Source: Channa striata | Lineage: Eukaryota > Chordata > Actinopteri > Anabantiformes > Channidae | Direction of reading: 5' to 3' | Length of the DNA stretch: 64,000 bases | Assembly: GCA_033026295.1 (NCBI GenBank) | Contig: CM065184.1 | Coordinates: 2,503,001 to 2,567,000 of the forward strand | In this document: positions 37,624 through 52,289 of the stretch, piece after piece | Position numbering within the stretch: the first letter of the stretch is position 1 | How the letters are laid out: every line of letters begins with the position of its first letter | Position numbers and translations under genes: made by a program | Notes under the pieces: generated by a model | What the model was told of the DNA's origin: nothing | Database searches by the model: none | The model's input: only the letters and a program-made list of their open reading frames with translations

Positions 37624-40015
37624 GTGAGTGACCGCCGCCGCCTCTCTGTGTGTCTCTCTCTACTTCTTCTTTCATCATCCCCATCTTCACGTCCGGCTGA
37701 AAACACAGCTCAGCCGGTCACGACGGGAGTCGCGGGCGGGAGGCAGGGCACCGACACTCTCACGCAGAAACACACGGGCCTCTCACAGCCGTGCACACAT
37801 GCTAGGTCTTCCCATTTACATTAGCACATGCAGTGACCCACTTTTTGTGTCCTCCGTAAAGATGTAAGCACTGATGAGGCGACGTGTAGTTTGTTGCAGC
37901 CGTGGCGTTGCCATGACCACAAAGGTGACCGTTTATGATCCATCCAGTAACTGAACCTAATCAGGCTTGGAGCAGCAGCTCACCTTGGCAGAGCTCTCAC
38001 CATAATGGCTTTGATGAATCTCCTGATGTGTATAACCACAAGTAAAACCAGTCTTCTGTCAGCTCTGTAATGCTTTTATTATTTTTATTTGTGGTCACTT
38101 TCCTGTGGTGAGCATTGTTGTTGAGTCGTTCTGCAGCAAGCTGTGCAGGAGCTGATTTTAAACCACACAGGTATTTTTCCTATTCATCAGGTGGGCCCTG
38201 CAGTAGCTCACAGAACCGGTAATAGTGTATTTTTCTTAGCGCAGAAAATGTTGTAAATAGCCCCAATGGCAACCAAGACTGTAGACCCACCAACAACGTA
38301 TTTGCAGCATTATGAGAACAAGCAGCATTTAGAGATTCACTCTAGACAAACCCACTTGCTTGCTTTTCTGCAGGATTTCAAAGCACCATGGTCTGCCTGT
38401 AAACAGGTGTGTCAGGACTCCTAAGGAGTGTCAGTTCAGGTTGTTCAATGACTATTCTTCCTAGTACCACGTATTTGTGCTAGTTTATTTTAACATAGCT
38501 TGTGAACAGTTGTATTCATGGCGGCTGGTTTACATAGTGACCTTTATTATGATGGTAAGTGCAAGTGTTGGTGTTAAATGTGTTAAGTTCAAACACTTGT
38601 GTCACTTTCGCTCTTGTGTCAGTAGAGTCCTCTTTTTTTTTTTTTCCTTCCTCATCTTACCCGCGTGAAGTACTGATCCAAAACATGAGTGAAGAGCAGT
38701 CTCCCTCGCTAGAGTAAGCCTATAAATAGACTGCCTCTTAGAAGCACCAGGCTTTTGGTGTCTTGTGAATTTTTTTTTTCTCCACGAGACTTCTAACAGA
38801 CTACGCCAATATGCACATTCGAGCATGTCTCCTTCTTTGAGTGGGTGTGCTGGTCATATATAAGGCTATCTGTTGTCTGCAGTGTGTTTGCATCCCATGT
38901 GTGGTGTATACTAGTTGAATGAAGTCATTGTAGGCTGCCATTAATAGTGTCCACTACTAGATCTGTTGTGAATGTGAAGATGATGTCCTAGCGGCACAGT
39001 CAGACCCTAATCCTATAAGATAAAATCTGAAATGCACCAGCCCTTCTAGAATTGGCAGTTTATTTCCATACTATCCCATAGAGTTTGATCTGTAGATGAA
39101 AAAAAATCATAGTGAAACTATCCTTAATGCATCTCATGTTACACGTTGCCGGCTTCTGTTCTCAGCCATTTCAGATGTAAACACTGCACAGGCTTAGCCC
39201 ATAATTGCTGTGTGTTTGAAGTGCCACTCTTAAGAATTTACTAAACTTTAATTTAAGGATGAGCTACTTAAAAGTTTGCTTTTTGGTCTGTAAAATGGCA
39301 GAAAACCTTTTATATAGATTCCAGAATAGCTGTCATTAAGTTACGTTACAAAAAAATTGCTGTTTTTTTGAAGGTAATGTCTTATAGTTAAATGTCCAGA
39401 TTTTTTCATAGCTCAATAATAGTTTATTTCATAGTTTAATAATCTCAGTTTTTTTCCCATACACTCATAGCGTGCGTGTTTGCTGATTAAACCCAATACC
39501 TGGCTCATAAAACGGTTAGCCACCTTATTTCATTAGAGTTTTCTCTTACTCCAATTCTGAGTTGTTGTTTAAACAACATGTAAAGCAAAAGACAAACACT
39601 GCGCCTGCAGCTCCAATCACTTTCCAGTCTTTGTCCTCTCAGCCATCCGTGGTGAAACTAATTATGATGGCAAACATTGGTTTCCCTCGTGTTCAAAATG
39701 TCCTCCTTGCATTAACCCCTATTTGCGTTTTGTTTAGTCTCAAATGCTCACGTATGTTTGGGGATTGCTATTTAGGTTGCAGAGATGTTTATAATTTAAT
39801 TTTGCAATAAATTGACGGATCAGCCCCCACAGCTGGGCTTTTTTTAGGCCAACTTGATTTAAGGGTGTTGTAAGCAGCTAAAGTGATGCACCTGCAAGAC
39901 AGCAAGTGGTAAGGTGTAGTCGTAGTGTACTTGCCTCGTGTTTTTCCATTTAGTTCCCACAATTTTTAAATACGGTGCTGTCCATGCTTAGCATTCCAGA
40001 ACGTTTGTCAGACTC
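37624..40015 (+). other. inpp5a: INPP5A intron 1, first part
   Basis: Starts with the gtgagt donor. CpG-rich to about 37760, then AT-rich unique-looking sequence. No exon or repeat recognised. Confidence 0.7.
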
Positions 40016-41060
40016 AACTAGCAATTAAAAATTTTGAAACACCTACACACTTTTGAATTTCTATTATCACTTGTTGGGTTTAGTCAAACAAATGGTTGGT
40101 TCACACACACACACACACAAAAAGACAAACATTTCTTAGCATATTTCAGAACATAAAAAATGCGCAAATCAAAATTTGCATGATTAAACTATGTTTCAGC
40201 GGTATTTGCCTGACAAATTCTACTGCCTGGTATTCTACCGATCAGTTTTTCCACCAATTTTGTAAGTTGGATTTGCTTAAATTGATCCTGTATGCCCCTC
40301 CGACATGTTAAAATATTGTCTAAAATATGTGTCCAGTACAAGAAGAAGAAGAAGAAGATGAAGAAATGATAAAAGAGGACATTATATTATATTATCTAAG
40401 AGATCTTGCCAATAAATTAAAAATGTCTTTAAAATGTGGACACGCTGCAACTGGATCCAATCAGGAGCGAGGATGCAATGCAAGGCCCAAGTTATCATCT
40501 GCCCAAAAAAACTACTACTTTTGTGTGTCCTTCTTGAAGAACAGATGCCTTCATAAATTGTCTGCATGGTTGAATAAAGCAAGAGAGAAACTAGTGTACA
40601 TGGACAGACTTTGGTCAGCTGGCCTCATTTACAAAGTTGCCAAGAAAAACCCTCAAGGTTGCCGAATTGTAAAAAAAAAGAAAGAAAGCAAGGAGCCAAA
40701 TGAACAAACAGTGAAATTCATGTGTCATATGCACATCTCAAAAAAATATGAGGTATATAGTGTTGCTTTGGCAGTGGAAGAGTGGGTGATCTGCATTTTG
40801 TGCAAAACGTCCTTAATCAGCATGGATACCACTCCAAACTGAAGACACATTCCATTCCCGCTGGGAAACAACTGATTAGAAAGAACGTCATTTTTCAGCA
40901 TGGCAGTGACTCCAAGCATTCTTCCAGTTGTGTAAGAATTTTCTGGAGCTAGCTGCCTGAAAATTCTTTGTGATGGGGTGGCACGATCAATCATCGGATC
41001 TGAACCCCATCACATTAGAGAACTTACATTGAAGAGTTCGGGAACATTGCATGTCATGTA
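40016..41060 (+). mobile_element. Decayed Tc1-like transposon with broken transposase
   Basis: The frame at 40327-40842 looks novel but is the N-terminal DNA-binding half of a Tc1-like transposase: RPKLSSAQKNYYFCVSFLKN, SAWLNKAREKL and DRLWSAGLIYKVAKKNP match the family. A frameshift follows; from about 40776 the next frame reads GRVGDLHFVQNVLNQHGYHS, then KNVIFQHGSDSKHSS (the DNDPKHTS-type catalytic block). Around 40983-41030 is a worn SSDLNPI block. About 40016-40043 is a diverged left inverted repeat (about 20 of 28 bases match the 3604 element). I could not find the right end. A GAA-rich stretch (40335-40365) precedes the homologous part. The copy is inactive. Confidence 0.8.
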
Positions 41061-43906
41061 ACATTTTCATAATTTTCTTGAACAAGTCATGTATATTCTT
41101 GTGAATATCAAGTGCTGCTGCTAAATTATAAACAAGCAATGTGATATATTACACAAGATACATACTACCCAGCAACCCACCAACTTAGAGATAGGCCGAT
41201 GAAGATCATGATAGAGCCATCACATTACTCACTGTACATACAGCGGTCACAGCTGTTTGATCTCTGTGCCAGTATGTGTATGTCTTTGGAGAGCTTAAGA
41301 GTATTTATTATTTTGGTAATGGTTTGTTTTACTGGTTGACATTGTTCACACCGGTATTGGGTGTCACAGAATTGTTGCATCAGTAAGCCAGAGGCGCCAG
41401 TTTTGTTTTGAAAGAGTATGGATATGTAGAGTATTCTTAAATACTGTTAAAACAATCTACCACAACGCCATCCGGCTGAAAAATTTAACACAAAACGCTT
41501 AGAAATTGAAAGCCCGGCTTGAAATAACCTAACTCAGTAAGTTCTCATGATGGACTTAAAGCTGTCACCTATATGGCTACTTATCAGGAACATATGAAAT
41601 GACGCATTACTGGCAAGCCTGTACACATGTGCCCATCGTGCTTCATTTAGATCGCACTACCTCTGCCACTTGGAAGTCTTTAGAAATGATGTTGACGGGG
41701 CTTTGTTAGATTGCAGTTGTGCAGGGTGAACCCACATGAACCAAACAAAAAAGTACTTCTCCACTGTGGCTTGGTCCAGCAAAAACAAACTATAGGTGTG
41801 ATTTGAGTGTTCTTGTCCATTATGGGGGCACTAATGGTGACTGAATCTGGCATGCTGACAGTAATTGAGAGATCATATCACGACTGCTGGAGACTTTCCA
41901 GTGGAAAACCAGATGATCAAAAAGTGAGAAATGGGTGCCAAGTTTCTATCTGGCGTTTATTGCTGGGGATATAAACTGATGCACCTTTAAAGGCTATGTT
42001 TGTGGACTACATTCCTACATTTTCCTTAAGTGTTGTCATTGTAGTAAACAATAGGCTCTGGCTGTGGGTTTCCTTTCATTTCATTTCAACCACTCTGTTT
42101 TTGATTACAAACACCTCTTGTTTGCCAAGCCACGATGACCATATGCTGAGGCAACGGATCCCTAGGAATAACCCCCCTCAACACTCGTTGTAGGTCTGGT
42201 CTTCCAGCTTGTTTTTTTCCTAATTTCCTTCTACCCGTCCTCCCCCTCTCACTACCTCTGCTTCTTCCCCTCCCGTCCACTGACAGCTCATTAGCTCAGG
42301 CTATCGCAGCCTCGGACCCCACTGAGCAGGCATATTTACGCCGCTAAAAATAGAACAGAGCAGGAAAAATATACCTGACTGTGTCCTCAACCCTGGAAGC
42401 GGCTCCAACTCTCCTCTTGATTTTGTCTTCATTGTTCTAGTCTGTGTGCCAAATTAGGCACTGTATGTGTGTGTGCGTGCACACTTAATCTTACCAGGCT
42501 ATCCCACTGAATCTCATCAGTGTTAAAAGAGCCATGAAGTTGAAATGTATTATCTTTGTGAACATTTGAAGATGTCACTGGTGCCAGCATAGATCCTGGA
42601 AGCTATATTTAGGCCTTTAGCCACATGGCTGATTGTAGTGAATTCCCTAACTGAAAAATGTAATTGAGCATTCAGAACGTGTATTTATAGTGTTGGCAGC
42701 ATTAGTGCAAATGTGTGATCCCAGACGTGATGCTGTGTTGATAAGAGGCTAAATAGCGAAGCAAACACTGGGAAAATGGCTTTATTCTTAACATCAAGTC
42801 CTTACATTTTTTATGTTTTAGCTCAAGTTTTATGAAGAGGGGCTCAGCAGTAGAGACTGTGACTAAATGCTTCAGCTGACTGCTCAATTTTCGTGTTTCT
42901 TCCATTGCCAAAAGTCAGCTCCAGTGTGTTGCTGCAGGAGTGGAAAAGTTTATGAAAGAAAGATCAGATGATGCTATTTTGGTGTTCCTCCTGCTCTGCC
43001 CTCCACCATCCTGTCATAACATGGAATTAGAATTTCAAAAGCAACAGATGTAGGAAAGAGCTGAAAGGTGCCACTTAATGGCAAAGACAAAACATGAAGA
43101 ACAGTATACTACATACAGTATAATTATCTTTAATTATTTAAAAAAAATTATTGTAGAAATCTAAGAACATTTTGTCAAAAATATATAATTTAGATTTATA
43201 TGAATACTGTACCTAAGTGTAAGTTTGCAATACTTGCATTTTCATTTTACGTTACCTTTACCCAACCACAGTTCAGATGGAAATATGGTACTTTATTCTA
43301 TTGCTTTAGGTATTTGCCACTAGAGATGTCGTGATCCAGTACAGTGCAAAATAATTTTGGCATAGGTGTGGTTTCAGGCATATTTCAAAGGATTGGTAAC
43401 GGTTAAATTAAAGGCAAACTAATTCCGTCCGTATGTGTGTTTCTTATACACCTACCAAACACGCCAATGGCCTAATGCTGCAGCTTTCTTTATGTAAAGT
43501 CCTAACAAAAAAGCTAGTGAGAGGCCAACTTTCGCAAGAAAAGAGAACGTTTCTAGGATGTTTATTATTTGTGGGCGTCAGGGAGATGCTGTCGATCTCC
43601 GAGAGGCTTATGGAATTTTGGGGAGAGTTGGATAGTCTGCAACCAGCACATTTTTGTCTTATGGAGTTTATAGAGCCACAATTTGACCTCTAAATATGAA
43701 AAACACTACCAACAACATTTGGTTGTTAAGCTTGGGCCGCACTGCACACACACACACACTTTAGCTAGTTGTTCATAAGGTCCCTGATGTCAGATATTGT
43801 TTATGTTCAAAGACATTTGATGGAACTCAATTTGATGGAGTTAAATGTTTTCTAAAAAGTTTTTGAGGAAAGCTTTGAGTGGCTCTTAAATGCTCAAAGT
43901 GTTGCA
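41061..43906. other. INPP5A intron 1, no gene; MEF2-like site
   Basis: Mostly AT-rich. About 42250-42430 is less AT-rich and includes CTAAAAATAG at 42344-42353, a perfect MEF2-type site; it is a weak enhancer candidate. Nothing coding. Confidence 0.45.
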
Positions 43907-44080
43907 GTTTGTGGGGGGCTGGAGCCTGTCCCAGCTGTCACTTGGCGAGATGTGGGGTACACCCTGGACAGGTCGTCAGTCCATCTCAGGGTCAACACAG
44001 TGAGACACACAGGCACACTCACATTTACACCAGTGGGCGGTTTAGACTCACCAATTAACCTAACATGCCTTTAATATGTG
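43907..44080 (-). mobile_element. SINE-like dispersed repeat, reverse copy, partial
   Basis: On the plus strand: ggggctggagcctgtcccagctg, then gtacaccctggacaggtcgtcagtcc and caattaacctaacatgc. It is the reverse complement of the second half of the repeat at 29995-30360. The head is absent. Confidence 0.75.
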
Positions 44081-47000
44081 ACAATAATTCACAAGCTAAA
44101 CATACTCCTGCCTCAAGTATCTTGTGATGTCTGAGGCTACCACACAGATGAACCCGAGGTTTGATACGTTCTTCTTTTTAAACTCTTGGTTTGGTAAGTC
44201 GCATTTCCAAAATGGGACACAACTGAGCTCAGGTTGTCGATGCTCCATGTGATTCATTCCTAACCTTTATCCGGATTATGGCGTTGCAGAGTGTTACACC
44301 ACTTCTCTTGTGGTTCTAAACATCTGGCACATGGTAGTCATCTACCACGTCGTACCTCCCGTCTGCAGGTATCTTCTCTGTGAGTGGAGCTTATTGGCTT
44401 GTTTTTCTGAGTTTTATCTGTCAGGTGCTGAGTCAGGTCACTTTGCCCTAGAACAGAGTTAAAGAATCTGTATAGGCCTAAATCAGCAGAGGTGTGGAGA
44501 TGATTACATTGCTGGTGCGGAGAAGGTGTGCCCCCACACCAGCCTGAGCTTTTGTTCTTACCAGCAAAAATAAGCAGTCATTCACTGAACCATGCAGAAG
44601 AGTTTCTAATGCCGGTCTCACAAGGGGCATGTGAATCCGAAAAAAAAGTCATATACACTGAATGTACAACACGGCATAGAACTTTAGAGTAGGTCGACAC
44701 AGCCCGAGTTCATTGACCTGGCTCAGGAGGTTTTGATAATGTGTGTGTGTGTGTGAGTAGAATGGGACAATGAGTAGCCAGGCTCCATTGGACCCAGATA
44801 AGGAACTCTGATAAGGGTGGGAGTGTCGGCGCTGAGCAAGGGAAGCTTGAGTTCAGTCCAAGAACCATAATTATCCAGGATGGGAAAGCCAGAGAGGGAC
44901 GCCCTCCACCCATCCCCCTGATTTGGCTGTTTTTATTTTCATTTTTCATATCCTTGAAAACTCTGGTTCCTTGGGCAACCATTGAATGAATTAACATGCA
45001 CTTAAATAATCTGCTTAATCTGTGTGTGAATGCAGCAGATGATTAATCTAATTTCTTTTATACTTTAGACTTATTTTGGAAGCATGACTCACACATTATA
45101 ACTGAAGACACTGTTTTGTGACTTTTCTTTCTTTGCCTTTGTTGCTTTGTTTGTGTGTGTGATGGAACAAACTGCAGTGAACGAAAATCAGGCAGACATA
45201 CACAACGGAGCTCCTTGCTCCGCGTAATGATCTCTGGTTTCGTTCAGCCTTTCACAATGTTCTTTTCCCTTTCTGCACCTTTTTCTTTTTTTATCCACGT
45301 GCATCACCTGGTTACAGAGGAAAACAGTTCCTCCAACTCTCCAGCTGAATCATTTGCGTTTATGTGACTGTTAAGTGAACAGCTTAATCCAAAAATAAAA
45401 AAAAATAAACTTGCGAGGTACTTGCGTACCTTTTAAACTAGCTCTAATTTATAAGATTCCTTGAAGAGAAAACATTGGGTTTTAGTCTCAATAAAACTCC
45501 ACAGATGCACAATAGGAAAAATGCAATGGAAGCGTAAGCAGACTTTTTTTTTTGCAATTGCAGTTTTATGCTGGTGATTGGTCATGATTGGTTGGTGTGA
45601 GCCTCTCAGCGGGAAGACAACTTTGTGCTTGATTTTGATTGTGCCTATTTTTCCGTTCAGTACATGCAGTAAGAGTTACCCTCAGGTAGTGTTTCATTAG
45701 AAACGAGAAAATATTTATAATACTATCACATTCAGATGTTTCTGAGCCATCTTTAATGTACGAGTACATTAGCTAAAAATTGATTCATTTAACCCCTTTA
45801 TGATATTTACAGTCCATGGTTAAGAACACACGCCTTATGAGCGTTCAAGTGTCATTAGGTGGAAACGTGTCAGACCCACAGCTTAAAAAAAATCTGAAAA
45901 CACAATGGATTTCCCAACCTGTACCTCCATGCCCAGACATGCCTGCCTCTAAAGTCATTTATTGTGTTTGGGAATGTGAGGCATGTGTGAAGGGCGTTTT
46001 CGTGCCACATGTTCATCGATACTGCAAGTATAAGACTAAGTGTGGCACCTTGCCTTTTGTCGAATTTAACTAATTGGTTAAAAATAAGAGAATGAAAGAG
46101 AAGGTTATTATCAATGCTGCTCCATGTAAATGTCCTGTCATATTTATACGTTGCTGAGTTAAAATATTAACTTCCACTTTTAATATAGTACGCTTTAAAC
46201 TTATTTTGCAATTTCACATCACATTTTGTCTTTAGCATGCAGGTTCGCTTCACCAAACCAAACCAAAAACAACCCCCAAAATAGAATGTGTGAAAGTGGT
46301 TTAACAAAGGTATTACATATGAAAGGTTGCTGTTGTGAGTGATAAACATTTTGACCTTGTTCCTGCTTTTACATTTTGATGTGGTTGGAAAATTCAGTTT
46401 GTTGCTTACTTCTCATTTTTTTTATTGTCAACCCCTTGGTTGAGGCTGACCATGTAGGCTTTGTTACAACTAGGATGTTCTGTTTGCGCTGAGAAGAAAA
46501 CCAGAGCTATGATTGAAGTAGATGGACGTTTTACAGAAAGGGTTACCTTTTCCCATTTTTATCACTACATCATTAAACTGTTGGTATTTATACCAGAAAC
46601 TTTAAGCACGGTTTATGTGCGGTATTATAGCTTTCGTCAGCACAGTGTATCAAAAGAACTTGGCTCACTTCTAGCTCGTAAGCTCAAAGTTTGTATTCAG
46701 ACGAGCACTCTCAGCAGCAGCAGCAGCCTGTCTTTCCACTCACGTTTTTATCTATTTCCCACATTCACTTCACGTACATATGATCTGTTACAATGATGTC
46801 AGTTTAGAACCTCTCACTGTGTTTGTTATAGTCACACACTCTCACGAGCACATGCTTTTCTCTCCAGTCTGCTGTGTTTTCTCCAACCATCTGAGTGTGC
46901 TGGGGAAACACACTAACAGAATGGTCACAGGAGTGATCATACCTCCTTTATCTCATCAGAAGCCAGACTTTTTTAAATAGAACAGCTGTGACGCAGAGTT

Positions 47001-49620
47001 TGTCTGTCCTGTCACAGAGGTATAACCTGAAGACAGTCTGTCCTCCCTGCTCTGCGCCCCATGAAACCAAGACCACTCTTCTCATAGACAACTGTGGGGT
47101 TTAGTTGGGAAAAGAAATGATGCATGAAATTGTCTGTTGGTCACAGACGTCATGTGTCCTCAAAAGTTGGATACATGGAAAGAATAGGTTTGCAGAGTGA
47201 ATTTTGAAATATTTTATATTTTATATATTAATGTCAACACTACATCATATTTCCTGAATTGAGCTTTTAAATTCTGCCCTGCTGTGTTAAAATCCCACTG
47301 ACCACTGCTAGTCTGTTTATGCCAACGCCCACAATAAAGCCCTGAAAAAGAATTTCAGGAGTGACCTTTTTTTGGACAATAACATTTGACTGTAACTGCT
47401 ATTTATACGTTCTGTTGTGTCTGTGTCTCTAGTATAAACCGCCTGATTGTACAGAAATAAAGTGAAACAAACAATCGATGCCTGTTGTGTTAACATTAAT
47501 GATAACTAATTTATGAGGCCGTTCTATTCTGGTTAAGGTTGAGATTTCCATAACACTGATATTGACACATACTCTTATTCATACTTCTGGTCATCGCTGC
47601 TGTTGATACTTACCTGAAATCAGATTTTTTTTTTTTTATCAAACTGAGCATAGGTTTCTCTTAATTGTTTAAAATTAAAAGAAACCTCTGCTAAAAGGGG
47701 AGAGAATTATAGTTGATTCATCACTAATGTTGATTTGTACAATATGTGTATAGATGACAGATGGCTGCTTTTATGCGATCGGCACAAGAAAAACAACTCC
47801 CATACAGAGGCGTTAAGAGTAGTGAGTCAATACATGCACACACATAGGTGCCTCCAAACAGGCAAAGGCAATGACGTAGAATGATGGGCCAGCATGGACA
47901 GGGGTCAGCACAGGCACCATGACCGCTCTGCAACTACACACATCCAGATGCAGTAAGCTGTGATGGAATGTGTTTTGACACCTGTCAATCATGGCCTGCA
48001 TTACATTTAATGCGGAAGCAGGTCTGCTAAAGAGCTTTGTGTTCACCTGTCAGGGAAAGATTAATTAAACAGCGCATACTTTGAACTGACAATTTCAGTA
48101 ACTGGCACTGGTACTTAAATACCAGTACCAGTCCAAGGCGGAACTCTCCTAACATTGTCCAAAGTTCACACGTGAAGTGATCAACCTATTGCAGATGAAG
48201 AATGTGGATTTTGGCTATTCAGGGAAGGTGTTGATCAGTCTCTGTTTGCATCCACCGTCTTCCTGTTCTTAATGAGTCCTGAGAAGACAAGGCTCCCCAG
48301 CTGGGCTACACTCCTTCTCTCTTATTACTGCCTCTATCCCCCACTGAGACCTCTACGCTCACCTTCTCAGCAGAACATGTGTTTGTTTAGCCCCAAGCCT
48401 TTGATGGAAAGGGCTTATTGTCTCTGCTCCACGTATAGTCGATGGGTGAGTTTTTCCCAGTTAAGGCCATTGTTTTTTTTTCCACGATGGCTCCAGTCTG
48501 GCAGTGCTAGCTGGTCTGGCCAAGTCATTAAGCAGGGCCTGGTACTAACTATGCCTCTGACTGTACTTTTCCTCTGGGCTCTTGCTTTTTCGGGTTTCCC
48601 GCTGTGTACTTATGTTGTTGTAGAGAGCACCTGGACGGTAATACTAGTGGTTATTCTTTAATAAATACAAGGCACGTTTAGGTCGCAGACACTCATTCTC
48701 GATGAATAAAGAGAAAAGTCTGTATTATAGTCAGTATCAAAAGTGGATCTACCATCACTCAGAGCCATATCTGGTTTCTTTCAGCAGTTTGCAAAGCCAC
48801 AATGGAAAACTCTGTCCCTATGACAATGAGGTTTGACTTAGAGACGCTCTCTGGTTCCTATTTAAGGCAAGCTAAGATCAACAATATATACAAGAGTAAT
48901 ACACACACTGATGCATGCGTACTTGCTCCTGTCATTCCGTCACTCGTGAAATAGCTTGTTTCAGATGTCGCATTGTGCTCCGAAGAGGTCCACTTTTGGA
49001 TTTATTAGGATATACTGTATGTAAGAAAGCATGGTGTGTAAAACTGACCATAAATGTGTATGTATAATACATGTATATGTTGTGTGGCTGTGGCTGGTGA
49101 GTTGGCATGCTGCATGTGGAATGCTCATGTTATTTTCTTTGCTTAGATGCAAATAAAGGACCAGCTGCAGATCAGTGGTTGACGGTGGTGTTGAGTGTCA
49201 CTCCTCAACAAGCTGCTCCGGTGTTGGAGCTTGGCGCCTGCTTTAATTAACACATCATTTAGTCCTCCCACTCTCAGCCTCAGATCTAAAGGAAATGTCA
49301 GCCCTTGCCTTAAATATATTATTTTGTCAAATTACTGACCATCACATTAGTATTTTAATATAGTAGCATCTGCCTACCTTGAAAATGAAACATACATACA
49401 TGCATACCAACATTCATTATGTGGGCCAACTATAAAATGTGTTCTATGCTCCATGCAAGCCTAGTGCAAGTGTACAGTTTGCTAGAATAGTCTACAGCAA
49501 TCACATAGGTATTAGTTGTGACAAGGGAAATTTCTTTACAGAGTGGCACTGTATACGTTAATACACATTTAATCATGACTATTGATACATTTTCTGTAGG
49601 AGTGAATTTGACTGTCACTG
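44081..49620. other. INPP5A intron 1, no supported gene
   Basis: Short CA/TG tracts, a small CAG run (46711-46727 area) and AT-rich unique sequence. About 49150-49270 carries ATGCAAAT and TTTAATTAA in non-repetitive context. No protein-like frame recognised. Confidence 0.45.
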
Positions 49621-49690
49621 GTTTACTGTCACCGGTGACCTGTTCAGGGTGTATCTCTCACCCATTAACAGCTGGAATTGGCTCCATTGT
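49621..49690 (+). mobile_element. SINE-like repeat fragment
   Basis: ccggtgacctgttcagggtgtatctctcacccattaacagctggaattggctcca corresponds to the penultimate segment of the repeat at 29995-30360. Confidence 0.65.
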
Positions 49691-52289
49691 ATCACATTGT
49701 GATACATAATGATATATGTGTATTTATGAATTCAGTAGTTACTTTATATTTGTTTACACCCCATTAGAACCAATAAAGGCCATAGAGTGTAGCAGAAACT
49801 CACTACGTCTTCGTGAGGAACACGTCTATAAACACCAGGGCTCAACATTAACACCTCTCCGCTTACGATAGATCATGTGGAATGCGTCATGCAGTTGTCC
49901 GATTCGGCAAGTTACCAATAGATTTGGTGGCCTGCAGTGTTTCCTAAATATTCATTTGTGTCGTTTGCCCTGCAACTAATTGGTTATATTATAGAGCTGT
50001 CTGCAGTGTGTTTCATCTTAAAGTGTCGACAGTCCCATTTCGGGTAAATCAGAGGCAGGATGGATTTCATTCAGGCAACCAGATTTCATTTTTCATTTGA
50101 TGCTGTCCTACCCCTGTTTATTAACTTCACCGAAACATTCATCCATGCTATAAAAAAAGCCTCTTTGGTCATGTAAAGGTAACTTTTACAGACATGAGCT
50201 GTAGCCTGCCGGTCAAATTTATTCAGTCTGAAAGTGGCAAATTATCTGTTTTTCAAAGTGTAGAAAATATTTTTTTGCTTATTGTTTACTGCTGATCAAT
50301 ACTACTGTACTGAATTTTGCTTTGCATAAGTAGAACTGAAGAGCAAAGCAGCAGCTGTATAAAAAAATCAGCAAATCAGCATGTTGTTTTAAGTAGAATT
50401 CATTTTTTCTCTGTTAAAATTTTCTCTTTAAATTCACAACTGTAGTAGATGAGGTAGGAGAAAGTGGAATAACACTCCTGGCTAAATGCATCTTACGCTT
50501 TATTTAAAGCCCCCTTACTGTTATTGATGTCATGTCAGTGTTTTAAGCTGAAAGCCCTTCAGTATTTGCACCAATTCACTTGTTATATACAATATACACA
50601 TTTAATTATTTTTTTTTCTGCTGTTCATCTAATTTTCTGCTTTTATCAGTATTTAAAAGTTCAGTTCCTTCTCAGTCAACAAAAATACATTAAATCCTTT
50701 ATACATTATAAAAACTCACATCTGAGGACAAATTCAGTGATTGATGCAAAACTTAAACCTTGAAAAAACACTTCATACTGTTTTATGAACCTGGTATTAG
50801 AGGATCACTTTTTCTACCTGCTGATCCACAGTTGCAGCAACTTTGAGTTTTTTTTTTTAGTTTACTTTGAAAAAATCCTTTTAAAAAGTATAAGTAAGTA
50901 TTATATATTGTAAATACCTCTTAATTTTATTATTTGTATGATAATAAAATATAATATTTGTCCAAAACCATGTTTACTTTATACATTTTATAATTTACTT
51001 TATATAATTTATTTAGACAACTAAGTTTGGCTGTTGCACAATAAAACATCTAAAAGCTTAAAGTCTACCCCTGAACCCCCTTTTTGGATTATATATGCAT
51101 ATTTAACAAGTAGAAAAGTACAGTTATTAATGAATTTATTGATACCTAAATTGAATAGATACCAGAAATGTTCCATTTTCTGCTTCCTGTTCCACCAGTG
51201 ATGTCTATATACTTATGCATTTTTTTTAACTGAAAGTGTGACACTGGGGTAGCTTATTCATTAGGTAATCTCTTTTTCCACTTAGACCCCTGATCTTGCA
51301 GTAAATCTTGAATATGTGTTCATGAGAATTCCCCTTACGTTGCCTCTTGCTCTGTGCTTTGTGGTCTCGGACCGTGCAATCAGTAGCTTCGTAGGTTTGT
51401 GACTTAAAGTGTGATTTACATACACACCATCAGAATTACAATAAACTGTGGTTTTTCACTTTTCATCTGGTTCTTGAAAGCATTCGATTTGGTTTGAAAA
51501 CTGTATTGTTACAAGCCAGCCACTCCCCACCCACTGTTAACCTGTAAGTTATTCATCTTTTTGTAGCAGACATTTGAGCACAAGTAAAATGGTTCTATTA
51601 ATGTGCCCCAGTAAGTCATGAAAGTGTGACAGTGAGCAGCTTTGCACAATACCAGGACCCTGCAGCTAAATGTAATTCAGTGAAATATGAAATTCCAAAA
51701 TCAGTCAAATGATAGAATGGGAGCTTTATCTAATGGTTGAGTTTGAGTTTAATCAAATATCGTTTACTAAAAGTGAGGTGGAGCCTAATGGTCACTTTTG
51801 TGAGGTGAAAATCTGTGATAGTTGTGTGTGTGTCTCTTTCATTGCCTTATTGCTCGTGGGCTCTCCAGCGGATTATCACTTGGTCGTCCACTGCCGACAG
51901 TAAAGTTTCCACTGAGGACGACTCGAACAATGCAGGTCCTCCCTCATCTCTTCACCAGTTGTGTCCTTCTTCTGGCAGCTATATAGGTGGCTATATATAG
52001 ACCTCTGCCACAAGTATATATTTGTCTAAAACATCCTATTATTTCTGTATGGATCCTGTGGTCATGGCAAGTATTGAGTTTCAAGTTTCTTCCTGCACTG
52101 ACAAAAATAGCAACTTGGTTGAGAGCTGAGTTTTCTCAGAGAACATCCCAAATTGCACAGTTTTTGTGGCAATTTAATTTATATTTTACACTACACCTCT
52201 GCGATGTCAGCTGGCTTTGTTGACAAAATGACATAAACATGACATAAACATTAAAATAGCTAAAGGTGTTTTAATAAAAACCTAGATTC
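49691..52289. other. INPP5A intron 1, no supported gene
   Basis: Very AT-rich, especially 50400-51150. No recognisable element. Confidence 0.45.

Larger units (their letters stand above)
36930..37760 (+). promoter_or_regulatory. inpp5a: CpG-rich promoter region of INPP5A
   Basis: CpG density rises sharply here compared with the flanks and falls again after exon 1. The block contains an inverted CCAAT box, a perfect CRE, C-rich SP1-like runs (37460-37490) and the start codon. No TATA box is evident, so dispersed initiation is likely; the transcription start is not determined. Frames open on both strands across the block are explained by high GC. Confidence 0.75.

Noticed and set aside
37423..37824. 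Longer INPP5A reading frame
   Set aside because: The frame is open from a non-ATG codon and reads through the splice donor at 37624. The first in-frame ATG is 37546, which fits the known N-terminus.
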